A stretch of DNA of 64,000 nucleotides from Flintibacter muris (GTDB taxonomy: Bacteria; Bacillota; Clostridia; Oscillospirales; Oscillospiraceae). The stretch lies in assembly GCF_943192995.1 (NCBI RefSeq), contig NZ_CALPCP010000012.1:1-64000 (forward strand), written 5' to 3'. This document shows, in pieces, positions 18,422 through 25,911 of the stretch (position 1 is the stretch's first letter; each line of letters opens with the position of its first letter). The notes under the pieces were generated by a model. The model did no database searches. It had not been told where the DNA came from and saw only the letters and a list, made by a program, of their open reading frames with translations. The position numbers and the translations under genes are program-made.

Positions 18422-18437
18422 AAATTGCATGCAATTT
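18422..18437. promoter_or_regulatory. Palindromic operator candidate for the GntR regulator
   Basis: AAATTGCATGCAATTT is a perfect 16-bp palindrome 70 nt upstream of the aminotransferase start. Two further half-site-like TTGCAT(A) copies lie between it and the gene. The size and symmetry suit a dimeric FCD-type GntR regulator encoded divergently. Confidence 0.5.
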
Positions 18438-18549
18438 ATGAATTTAAAATATCACACTCCTGCGCGGTTGTCAAGGAAAAACAAAAATATCGACATATTA
18501 TACATCAAACTCGTTCATTTTTTGGTCAACATGCCAATCCCGGCTGGAT

Positions 18550-18578
18550 TTGCCTTTCCGACCGTTTCATGTTATGAT
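18550..18578 (+). promoter_or_regulatory. Promoter of the GntR-ammonia-lyase unit
   Basis: TTGCCT, a 17-nt spacer and TATGAT (with TG just upstream) lie 42 nt before the GntR start codon. Confidence 0.5.
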
Positions 18579-18619
18579 AAAAAAGTATAACTCTATTTTT
18601 ACTCAAAGGGAGAGGTTCT

Positions 18620-19351
18620 ATGTCCAATGTGCGGGCTTCCAGTGAGGTAGAAAAGATTTTTAATGAATTGCAGCGGCAAATTATCTTAGGTGAGCTTCCA
18701 CCGGGGCACCGGCTGGTGGAGGCACAGATCGCGGCCCAATTCGGCGTAAGCCGCACCCCTGCAAGATTGGCAATCGAGCGGCTGTCCGCCGCAGGCCTGG
18801 TAAAGCATGAGACAAACCGCGGCGCAACGGTCCATCAGCTGAGCTTTGAAGAGTTAAGGGAGCTGCTCCACATCCGTCAGATTAATGAGGGGCTTACCGC
18901 CTTTATGGCGGCAAAAAAATGCGCCCCGGAGGATGCGGCATGCCTGTATGGAATATTGGATCAAATGCGGCTGGCGTTGCAGGACGGCAATGTGAGCTCC
19001 TACTCCATGCTCAGCACCCAGCTCCATGACCAGATCATGCATGTTGCGCAAAACCATTTTCTGGCCGATTTTGTTCTGCGGATCTATATGATTACCTCCC
19101 CTTATCATATGGCAATCACCTCGCTGCCAAACCGGGCGGAGCAGTCCTTTCGGGAGCACAGCGCGATTGTGGACGCAATCGCCGCAAATGACGGAGAGGC
19201 CGCAAATCAGGCCATGATTCAACACATTCAGATCATCTCAAAATTTTTTGATGACGAATACAGCCGGGTATATTTTCAATACCACAACATGTGTACACAG
19301 GCCAATCCAGACCTGAAAAAGGCGGCCAGGTCTGCCCAGGGCAATCCATAA
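18620..19351 (+). CDS. GntR-family regulator with FCD effector domain
   Basis: This 243-residue protein has a winged helix-turn-helix at residues about 10-75 (LPPGHRLVEAQIAAQFGVSRTPARLAIERL) and an all-helical FCD ligand-binding domain at about 85-225. The FCD domain carries the metal-binding Asp/His pattern (LSTQLHDQIMH, then FREHSAIVDAI). Such proteins usually repress a nearby catabolic operon until a substrate or intermediate binds. It is divergent from the seven-gene operon and 46 nt upstream of the diaminopropionate ammonia-lyase, so it probably controls both. GGGAGAGG precedes the ATG. Confidence 0.85.
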   Translation: MSNVRASSEVEKIFNELQRQIILGELPPGHRLVEAQIAAQFGVSRTPARLAIERLSAAGLVKHETNRGATVHQLSFEELRELLHIRQINEGLTAFMAAKKCAPEDAACLYGILDQMRLALQDGNVSSYSMLSTQLHDQIMHVAQNHFLADFVLRIYMITSPYHMAITSLPNRAEQSFREHSAIVDAIAANDGEAANQAMIQHIQIISKFFDDEYSRVYFQYHNMCTQANPDLKKAARSAQGNP

Positions 19352-19397
19352 CCAACATTCACTTTGAAATTATTGCGAGGAAATGGAGGAGTTGCAG

Positions 19398-20612
19398 ATG
19401 GAAGCAATCAGATGGACTCTGAATCAAATGCCAAAAGGTGACGGCCGGTGGGTGAGCGTGATGTCACAAGAGCATGTGGCAAAGGCCCGGGCGTTTCACC
19501 GGAGTTTTCCTCAGTATACGGTCACACCGCTGACCGGACTGCCGCAAATGGCCCGGCATCTGGGCCTGGGCGGTCTGTACGTCAAAGATGAGAGCTTCCG
19601 CTTCGGCCTAAACGCCTTTAAGGTGCTGGGCGGTTCCTTCGCCATAGCCCGGTACATCGCCGGGGAGCTGGGAAAGGATGTGTCAGAGCTGAGCTACAGC
19701 TACCTGACCAGCCCGGATTTCCGCCGGGACTTCGGCCAGGCCACCTTCTTCACCGCCACCGATGGCAACCATGGCCGGGGAGTGGCCTGGGCGGCCAGCA
19801 AGCTGGGGCAGAAGGCGGTGATCCACATGCCCAAGGGCAGCGCCAAAAGCCGCTTTGATAATATCGCCAAGGAGGGCGCTCAGGTGACCATTGAGGAGGT
19901 CAACTACGACGACTGCGTCCGCATGGCCGCCGCCGAGGCCGCCCAGACGGAACACGGCGTGGTGGTACAGGACACCGCCTGGGAGGGCTATGAGGAAATT
20001 CCCTCCTGGATCATGCAGGGCTATGGGACCATGGTGGGGGAGGCCGCTGAGCAGCTGGGTGAGAAGCCCACTCATGTGTTCGTTCAGGCGGGTGTAGGCT
20101 CCCTGGCCGGGGCTGTGGTGGGATACTTTGTCAATCTGTACCCCGACAATCCGCCCAAATTCATCGTTATGGAGGCCCAGGCTGCGGACTGCCACTACCA
20201 GGGAGCTCTGGTCGGGGACGGCAAGCCCCGGATGGTAGGGGGCGACCTGCGGACCATCATGGCCGGCCTGGCCTGCGGTGAGCCTAACACCATCTCCTGG
20301 GATATCCTCCGGGACTATGCAGACGCTTTTGTCTCCTGTCCCGACTGGGTGAGCGCCAAGGGAATACGGATGCTGGCCGCACCGGTGAAGGGGGATACCG
20401 CAATGACCTCCGGCGAGTCCGGAGCGGTAGGTATGGGCCTGATCTCCACCCTTATGGAGGACGGTTCCTATCAGGAACTGTGCCAGGCCTTGGAACTGAA
20501 CCAAACCAGTCGGGTCCTCATGTTCTCTACCGAGGGGGACACCGACCCGGAACAATACCGTAAAATTGTCTGGGGCGGGGAGTATCCATCGGTGTATAGC
20601 CGCCGCAGTTGA
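19398..20612 (+). CDS. dpaL: Diaminopropionate ammonia-lyase
   Basis: ATG 19398 is preferred to ATG 19383 because GGAGG lies 7 nt before it. The 404-residue fold-type II PLP enzyme has Lys75 in the LNAFKVLGGS segment, TATDGNHGRGVAWAA, VQDTAWEGYEEIP and VFVQAGVGSLAGAVVGYF. All are hallmarks of DpaL (YgeX), which converts 2,3-diaminopropionate to pyruvate and two ammonia. It is transcribed with the GntR regulator, facing away from the large catabolic operon. It could serve the same pathway or detoxify aminoacrylate-generating side substrates such as D-serine. Confidence 0.88.
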   Translation: MEAIRWTLNQMPKGDGRWVSVMSQEHVAKARAFHRSFPQYTVTPLTGLPQMARHLGLGGLYVKDESFRFGLNAFKVLGGSFAIARYIAGELGKDVSELSYSYLTSPDFRRDFGQATFFTATDGNHGRGVAWAASKLGQKAVIHMPKGSAKSRFDNIAKEGAQVTIEEVNYDDCVRMAAAEAAQTEHGVVVQDTAWEGYEEIPSWIMQGYGTMVGEAAEQLGEKPTHVFVQAGVGSLAGAVVGYFVNLYPDNPPKFIVMEAQAADCHYQGALVGDGKPRMVGGDLRTIMAGLACGEPNTISWDILRDYADAFVSCPDWVSAKGIRMLAAPVKGDTAMTSGESGAVGMGLISTLMEDGSYQELCQALELNQTSRVLMFSTEGDTDPEQYRKIVWGGEYPSVYSRRS

Positions 20613-20634
20613 ATGAGCCCATAAATAAATCGGA

Positions 20635-20679
20635 CTGCCCACAGGGAGTGCTCCATTAAGAAGTGCTCCCCGTGGGCAG
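20635..20679 (+). terminator. Hairpin after dpaL
   Basis: CTGCCCAC pairs with GTGGGCAG, and inner GGGAG with CTCCC, with a GC-rich interrupted stem. No U-run follows, so termination strength is uncertain. Confidence 0.4.
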
Positions 20680-20723
20680 CTTAACAAGTACAATTTTACT
20701 CTATTTGGATGGCGTAGCTGCGG

Positions 20724-20960
20724 CTACGCTGTCTTTTTCCTGCGTTTCTGCATGACTCTGTAGTAGATCAGGTATTCCCGGTCCAGTTCCTCCAGGCCGG
20801 ATGCTACCCATAGGCCGACGGTGTTGTAGTGGATGTCCATCCGCTGATACCGCTTGCCATCCACCTTATCGGGCTTGGATACTACGATTTTATCAATAAA
20901 TCCGTAGACAATCTCAGGAATCAGCCTGGTCAGCCGGGTGATCTGTTTGATCCTTTGGAT
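20724..20960 (-). pseudogene. C-terminal remnant of a large serine recombinase
   Basis: The minus strand encodes about 78 residues ending in a natural stop. They include IPEIVYGFIDKIVV and RYQRMDIHYNTVG, as in the DUF4368 tail of resolvase/recombinase-family transposon integrases. No start codon, catalytic serine domain or recombinase domain is present. The gene is a leftover of an excised or deleted element at the border between chromosome and mobile DNA. Confidence 0.6.
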
Positions 20961-20992
20961 AAACCTATTTTATCACCCTCCATCCGGCCTGT

Positions 20993-21301
20993 TTGGAGAA
21001 ATCCGTTTTCAATAACTTCTCTGTGGACACCGAGAGCGAGAATTTCAAGGAGCTTTTGAACTCCGTGAAGCTGGTAGGCATCAAAGACCCGGTGCTGGCG
21101 CGGTTTAACCCGGAGGGCAAGCTCACCATTTCCGTTGCGGCGGAAATGTCCGCGCTGAAGCCCAAGACCCAGGAGTCCGTGCTGCATCAGTTACGCTACC
21201 ATAGCGACACCCTACAACCAAAACAAATATATCAGCCCGCTCATCAACCACTCGTAGACAGTTGTTCAATGTGCCAATATTGGGGTCCAAAGGAAATGTA
21301 G
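20993..21301 (+). pseudogene. Fragment of an unrecognised mobile-element protein
   Basis: A plus-strand frame of about 100 residues opens only with TTG and has no ribosome binding site. Its first 70 residues (for example FKELLNSVKLVGIKDPVLAR) look like natural protein. The last 25 residues do not. It resembles the inner part of large multi-domain proteins of conjugative elements, but I cannot name the family. It is treated as a broken gene piece. Confidence 0.35.
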
Positions 21302-21328
21302 AATATTCGGAAAGCAAAATGTTGTAAC

Positions 21329-22042
21329 CTAATTGATCCTCGAAGAAGCCCTTAATATCTGTCCTGATTTGCTTGAGATCATAGCAGGTTGAACTAAGGC
21401 GTTCAGGCTCATTTGCTCTTTTTTCAAAGTGCTGTCCAGCTTTCCCAGCTCCGTGATCCAGCCGCTGAGGGCGGTTATCAGGCTGTCTTTACTCCCCATA
21501 TCCACCACAGCGCCCTCCACAAACCAGCGGGGGAAGGGAGACATGATACGGAAGAAAGAGGTCTTGGCAAGCCCCTGGGGGCCTTGCAGGACAAGAACAC
21601 CATCGACTCCAATGGGATTGTCCTCTCGATTGAGCCCGAGCGCCACACACTGGCAAAACCACTTCGCTATGTAGGTTTGGTGCTTGAAGTTGGTGACGCC
21701 CAAAATCCGGAAAATCTCCGGGAAACGATCCTCACCGTCCCAGGTGCCGCCGGTCAGATATGTTTTGACCGGGTTGTACCGGTTCTGGTCTGCGATGCAG
21801 CTCAGGCACCCGTCAATGGCATTTGGGGTGACGCCCAGCTCCCGGAGGGCGGTATTGACACTTTCAACACTGACCCGCCTCTCTGGCTCCGCCTGTTTCC
21901 GAGTGGAAAGAGATTCCCCACGCTCCACCATGCGGCGGGCGTTGACGGTAATCTCCTCCAGAGAATGCCCATCCGCCAACAGGCTTTGAATCTCCTCCAG
22001 GGGAACGCCATGCTCAACAAGGAATGAAATGTTGTCCCTCAA
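21329..22042 (-). pseudogene. Truncated virulence-associated E (VapE) ATPase
   Basis: About 225 residues match the N-terminal two thirds of the VapE/phage-primase-associated P-loop family. They include the entry motif GGTWDGEDRFPEI, a Walker A-like GPQGLAKTSFFR and WFVEGAVVDMGSKDS. The protein then stops in unrelated sequence after LGKLDSTLKKEQMS, so the Walker B, sensor regions and C-terminus are missing. The TTG start overlaps the stop of the upstream small frame and follows GGGGG. VapE proteins belong to prophages and satellite islands. This copy is a remnant and probably inactive. Confidence 0.65.
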
Positions 22043-22230
22043 TGGCTGTCACCCCCGAAAATGGCGTCCACCCCGCACCGCTCCACCAGATACCGGGCTA
22101 TGGCGTCGGCAGGAATGTCGGCATACTCCGCCGCCATCATGACCGGCTCACTGCTGCCATGATAGACGGTGTAAGTAGCGGACACGGGGACACGGCATAA
22201 AATGCCCCAGGCCAGGACGGCCCAGGGCAT
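22039..22230 (-). CDS. Small frame coupled to the VapE remnant
   Basis: A frame of 63 codons ends in TGA overlapping the TTG start of the VapE remnant, which suggests the pair was once translated together. The last 40 residues (EPVMMAAEYADIPADAIARY) look like real protein; the first 20 may be junction sequence. I do not recognise the family. The antisense RNA promoter begins exactly at its first codons, in the opposite direction. Confidence 0.35.
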   Translation of the reverse strand: MPWAVLAWGILCRVPVSATYTVYHGSSEPVMMAAEYADIPADAIARYLVERCGVDAIFGGDSH

Positions 22231-22258
22231 TGACAAAATCAAGATATGCGGTTATACT
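22230..22258 (+). promoter_or_regulatory. Strong SigA promoter of the antisense RNA
   Basis: TTGACA (22230-22235), a 17-nt spacer and TATACT (22253-22258) form one of the best promoters in the window. No plus-strand gene follows; only the short RNA does. Confidence 0.75.
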
Positions 22259-22264
22259 GAGAAT

Positions 22265-22357
22265 AGAAAGGGCGCTGCCGGTAAGCGGGTGGCCCCCTAG
22301 TTAGACGATTGAAGTAACCGCCGGGTTGGGGAACCGAGGGCGGTTACTTCTTTTTAT
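22265..22357 (+). ncRNA. Putative antisense antitoxin RNA of a type I toxin-antitoxin pair
   Basis: A transcript from the promoter at 22230-22258 would start near 22265. It would end at a textbook terminator with a 12-bp perfect stem (22311-22322 with 22339-22350) followed by a TTTTTA tract. This gives an RNA of about 93 nt with no coding capacity. Its 3' part is complementary to the 3' end of the holin-like toxin frame, whose stop codon lies in the terminator stem. The convergent, tail-to-tail arrangement matches TxpA/RatA-type systems, where the antisense RNA promotes decay of the toxin mRNA. Boundaries are predicted, not measured. Confidence 0.65.
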
Positions 22358-22888
22358 TGGCCGCAATAAAGAGGCCGATAATGCCGATGATGACAAGTGA
22401 GTACTGGAACAGTTCACTGTATGTGACCATTGGGCAAGCCCCCCTTTCGTGAGATCAGAGGGCAAAGAAGCTGCCCTCTGTCGAGAGGGCCAACCGCCTA
22501 CCGTTACTAGCAGCGCTGAAAGATAATGAAAAGCATACTTAATTACAGTGCGACCCGCCTCTGTCGCATATCCTTTTCCCCAGAACTTCGGTAGCAGGTG
22601 AAACCCTATCTCGTATTGTTTTTCTTTGTACGGTCTTAATCCACAGCAGCCGATCAAGTCATTAGAATCCAAATCAAAAATTGGCCAGTATTGTACTTGA
22701 TACTTGCTTTCATTTGCAATTTCCATTTCCAAACGGCTTTCAATATCTTCCTCTATGAAACGGCCACTAGCACAAATAAACTTTGTCACATTCGGATTTC
22801 CCCACAGATTTCTTGCCAACTCAATATCTTCCGATCTCCACTTGGAGAAGCCAATTCTATTAGTTTTCATAAAATATGTTCGTTGCAC
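22301..22888 (-). pseudogene. GNAT acetyltransferase truncated by the toxin module
   Basis: The start is taken as GTG 22888, behind GGAGGG. Residues 1 to about 125 are a normal GNAT N-acetyltransferase of the RimJ-like group (TNRIGFSKWRSEDIELARN, GCCGLRPYKEKQYEIGFHL). They include the acetyl-CoA loop WGKGYATEA. After VIKYAFHYLSAL (near 22513) the frame runs into the toxin region and encodes unrelated residues. The last beta strands of the fold are missing, so the enzyme is probably dead. The gene reads toward the VapE scar. Confidence 0.65.
22344..22430 (-). CDS. Holin-like type I toxin, 28 residues
   Basis: ATG at 22430 follows a strong purine-rich site (AAAGGGGGG). The 28-residue product has a short polar start (MVTYSELFQ), one hydrophobic membrane helix (VIIGIIGLFIAA) and a lysine-rich end (NKKK). 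This is the pattern of the putative holin-like toxin family (Hol_Tox), which depolarises membranes when overproduced. It is too short for standard gene callers. A short RNA is transcribed toward it from the other strand. The pair sits inside the reading frame of a truncated acetyltransferase, suggesting it arrived by insertion. Confidence 0.7.
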   Translation of the reverse strand: MVTYSELFQYSLVIIGIIGLFIAANKKK

Positions 22889-22974
22889 TTGATATCCCTC
22901 CAAACCGCGATTTTGTCATTTTGATTTTATCACATACAATAATCCACTTCAAGAAAAACAGGAGGTGACCCCGA

Positions 22975-23988
22975 ATGAGGGCCGCACAGATGAAAGAACG
23001 CCCCAGCTTCTCCCTGATGAAGCAGGGGGACGTGCAAACCATATACCACATGCAGATGCCCCGTTGGCTGTTCTCTGATCCCCGGTATGCGGACATGAGC
23101 CTGGACGCCAAGGTGACTTACACCTTCCTGCTCAACCGCTTCCAGCTCTCCCGCAGGAACGGCTGGGTCAACGACTACGGCGAGGTCTTTGTCATCTTCC
23201 CCCGGAAGGAGTTGGCCCGGGAGCTGCGGGTGGGAGAAAAGCGGGTGACGGCGGCCTTTCAGACCTTGGCCTCGCTCAACCTGATCTGGGAGAAGCGGTG
23301 TGGCCGAGGTGACGCCAATCAGATTTATCTGGCTCACGTTCAGCCCCAGGACGATCCCAGCTATACCTGCGCCCCCTTCGTCCCGGAGGAGCCTGACTAT
23401 GACGGTTCAAGAACCGCCGATTTGACGGGTCAGCCAACCGCCGATTACAGTGCGGGTGCAGAAGAACCGCCAAAACCGCCAGTCCAGAACCGCCAATCTG
23501 ACGTTTCAAGAACCGCCGGAATGACGGTTGCAGAACCGCCAAAACAGCGGTCAAGTTATAATAATCTCAGTCATATTGATTCCAGCTATACTGATGTCAG
23601 TCAGCCAGTCAGCGCAGGAGGCGCGGGCGGACAGACAGACGATGAGGGAGAGCTCATGGGCATTTTGGACGCCTGTGAGCTTTCGTGTTTCTCTCCGGAG
23701 GTGGCCCGGGTGTTTGAAAACGCCATAGAGCGGCTTTTCTACCTGGATCACTTCCGTGTGGGCGGGGCCACCCTGCCTCAGAAGCGTGTGCGGGCCAGGC
23801 TGAAGCTGCTGGATGGGATGATCCTGCGGGACGCGGAGCGCAAGCTGCGGGCCAACCTGGACCGGGAGGTCAAGAACTCCACCGCCTACACCATGGCGAC
23901 CATCTTCAACTGCATCGCTGAAAGCGAGAGCGACCTGCTGGTGGATCCGGAGCTTAACCGCATGAGCGCCCCGCCGGGGAGGTGGTAA
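22975..23988 (+). CDS. RepA_N-type replication initiator
   Basis: This 337-residue protein begins with the replication initiator A N-terminal domain at about 10-115. Its signature is YHMQMPRWLFSDPRYADMS, then AKVTYTFLLNRFQLS and FPRKELARELRVGEKRV, a winged helix-turn-helix that binds origin iterons. The middle is a proline- and glutamine-rich linker with repeated QNRQ-like stretches. The C-terminal 90 residues resemble the DUF6017 tail that recruits host replication proteins. Such initiators drive theta replication of plasmids and of conjugative elements with a plasmid phase. AGGAGGTG precedes the ATG. It is the first gene of the plasmid-like backbone and overlaps nothing upstream. Confidence 0.85.
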   Translation: MRAAQMKERPSFSLMKQGDVQTIYHMQMPRWLFSDPRYADMSLDAKVTYTFLLNRFQLSRRNGWVNDYGEVFVIFPRKELARELRVGEKRVTAAFQTLASLNLIWEKRCGRGDANQIYLAHVQPQDDPSYTCAPFVPEEPDYDGSRTADLTGQPTADYSAGAEEPPKPPVQNRQSDVSRTAGMTVAEPPKQRSSYNNLSHIDSSYTDVSQPVSAGGAGGQTDDEGELMGILDACELSCFSPEVARVFENAIERLFYLDHFRVGGATLPQKRVRARLKLLDGMILRDAERKLRANLDREVKNSTAYTMATIFNCIAESESDLLVDPELNRMSAPPGRW

Positions 23989-23990
23989 CT

Positions 23991-24524
23991 GTGCTTTTGT
24001 CCAATCAGCAGAAATACATCCTGGAGGTCCTGCGCAAGCTGGGCTGTGTCAGAACCAGTCAGCTCCAAGCCCTAGTGCGGGGGAAATTTCAGCGCCCAGA
24101 CTTTGAAATCGGCGATGCCCGTATGACTGCCATGCTGCGGCAGCTCCGCTCCGGGTTGGGGGACTTCCACTTGGACGGCGGCTTTGTCTACCTGGCCCGG
24201 GGCCAGCCCGACACCCTTCGGCTGGAGGCCATCGACGTCATGCTGGAGCTGAGCGAGGGCGCACCCCAGGACTTCATCGTGAAGGTGGACAGCCCCCGGC
24301 TGCTCCGCTTCGGTCTGGGTGGGGACAAGCTGAAGCTGTTCTCCGTGGCCAGGCTGTCCCATGTCTCCGATCCCCGGCTCATCCAGCGGGAGCGGTCGGA
24401 GCGCATTGTCTGGATCAGCGACAGCGGCACGCCTCCGGAGGGACTGGCCTTGCCGCCCAAGCACTTTTTTGCCGCCCGGCAGTCGGACGGCTCACATTGC
24501 TTTTATGGCTCCAATGGGCCGTAA
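23991..24524 (+). CDS. DUF5697-type accessory protein
   Basis: GTG 23991 is preferred to GTG 23982 because GGGGAGG then has correct spacing; the start lies 3 nt after the RepA stop. The 177-residue protein opens with a winged-helix-like part (SNQQKYILEVLRKLGCVRTSQLQAL). It continues with a beta-rich domain (FIVKVDSPRLLRFGLGGDKLKLFSVARL). This matches the DUF5697 family that regularly follows RepA_N genes in Clostridia. A role in plasmid replication control or partition is likely by position; no biochemical function is known to me. Confidence 0.65.
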   Translation: MLLSNQQKYILEVLRKLGCVRTSQLQALVRGKFQRPDFEIGDARMTAMLRQLRSGLGDFHLDGGFVYLARGQPDTLRLEAIDVMLELSEGAPQDFIVKVDSPRLLRFGLGGDKLKLFSVARLSHVSDPRLIQRERSERIVWISDSGTPPEGLALPPKHFFAARQSDGSHCFYGSNGP

Positions 24525-24551
24525 AAAATACATTTTCAGGAGGAAAAAGTT

Positions 24552-25808
24552 ATGCCTAGAAAGAAAGTTGTTCCCGAGGAACCCGAGCAGGTCAATGACA
24601 TGGAGCTGGAGCCCCAGGTCCCGGAGGAGGTCGTGGAGAGCTTGGACCAGCCGCCCGCTGATGTCCCCCAGGAGGACGCGACTCCGCACGCTGACGGCGA
24701 GGAGGTCACTCTGCCTGAGTCGCCGCCCCAGGACACGGACACGACCTCTGTGGAGGGCTTGGAGATTGAGCAGGGAGAGGGAACGGATAACCCGCCTGAG
24801 CCGTCCTCGGAGGAGTCTGCGGATGTCCCGGAGGAACCCTCCGTCATGAGGCCCTTCTGGATGGAGCCCAGTTCCCCGTCGTCCCCACCGCCCGACCCGG
24901 AGCCGGTCCCGCCCCAGAAGAGCGACCGGCAGAGCTTCTACGGCCTGGACTTCAACGCCCTGGACCGTGGCCTGACGGCGGAGGAGCGCCAGGAGTGGAA
25001 CTCCATCTACGCCTCTTACCGAGGCCGCAGCGCCCTCACTGGCACCATCATCGGCGTGGACCCCCTCCACATCAGCGTCCGAAACAAAGAGACCGGAGCG
25101 ATGGAGAAAAAGACCATGTACTGCGCCATCGTGGTGCCCTTCCGGGTGCGGGTGGTCATCCCCGACACCGAGATGTGGGAGCAGGAGCAGGCCCGGCCCG
25201 ACTTCGTGCTCCAGAACATGGTGGGGGCGACCATCGACTTCATCATCATCAAGGTGGACAGGGAGAACGGCGTGGCGGTGGCCTCCCGGCGCATGGCCGC
25301 CCGGTCCCAGCGGTATTTCTTCGCCCACCGTCCCGGCCTGAACCGAACCGGCGCCCAGGTCAAGTGCCGGGTGCTGTCGGTGGGGCCCCGGCGGTGCCTG
25401 GTGGAGTGCTACGGCCATGACATCAATCTGACCCAGCGAGAGTTGCGGTACACCGCCATCCCTGACCTGCGGGAGGAGTACCACCCCGGCGAGGAGCTGG
25501 ACTGTGTTGTCACCGGCTTTGACCCGGAGAAGGACAGTCTCCAGATTTCGGTGAAGGCCACCCAGTCCAACCCCTTTGACGGCGCGGAGCAGCGCCACCC
25601 CGTGGGCAGCCGCCGGTACGCCACCATCGCCGGGAAGTACGGCGGAGGTGTGTTCTGCAATCTGCCCGACGGCACCGTCTGTATGTGCAGCTATTCCTAC
25701 CAGCACGAGGATTCTGATTTCATGGTGGGCGACACCGTGATCGTCCTGGTCCAGCGTTTTGAGGAAAAGAAGCGCCAGATGTACGGCAAGATCGTGAGTA
25801 AGTGGTAA
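24552..25808 (+). CDS. S1-domain RNA-binding protein with acidic N-terminus
   Basis: This 418-residue protein has two parts. Residues 1-125 are disordered, rich in Glu and Pro. The C-terminal 290 residues hold beta-barrel repeats of S1 type (LTGTIIGVDPLHISVRNKE, VKCRVLSVGPRRCLVECYG, LDCVVTGFDPEKDSLQISVK). It probably binds RNA or single-stranded DNA. Ribosomal protein S1 has no acidic N-terminal extension of this sort, so this is an element-specific protein. It is the third gene of the RepA operon and ends in a terminator. Confidence 0.65.
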   Translation: MPRKKVVPEEPEQVNDMELEPQVPEEVVESLDQPPADVPQEDATPHADGEEVTLPESPPQDTDTTSVEGLEIEQGEGTDNPPEPSSEESADVPEEPSVMRPFWMEPSSPSSPPPDPEPVPPQKSDRQSFYGLDFNALDRGLTAEERQEWNSIYASYRGRSALTGTIIGVDPLHISVRNKETGAMEKKTMYCAIVVPFRVRVVIPDTEMWEQEQARPDFVLQNMVGATIDFIIIKVDRENGVAVASRRMAARSQRYFFAHRPGLNRTGAQVKCRVLSVGPRRCLVECYGHDINLTQRELRYTAIPDLREEYHPGEELDCVVTGFDPEKDSLQISVKATQSNPFDGAEQRHPVGSRRYATIAGKYGGGVFCNLPDGTVCMCSYSYQHEDSDFMVGDTVIVLVQRFEEKKRQMYGKIVSKW

Positions 25809-25814
25809 TGATAT

Positions 25815-25853
25815 GGCCCCACAGCGTTTCACTTTTGCGCTGTGGGGCCGTTT
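25815..25853 (+). terminator. Terminator of the RepA operon
   Basis: A 12-bp perfect stem (25815-25826 with 25838-25849) is followed by GTTTT, eight nt after the stop codon. Confidence 0.8.
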
Positions 25854-25911
25854 TATCACATGTATTATCCCTTTAATTTGTAATCTACCGCAATGGAGTA
25901 GTAGCTCCCCG

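Noticed and set aside
24492-25859. A 455-codon minus-strand frame across the S1-like gene
   Set aside because: It is antisense to a well-supported gene, with a His/Leu/Gly-rich composition typical of shadow frames, and it crosses the terminator.
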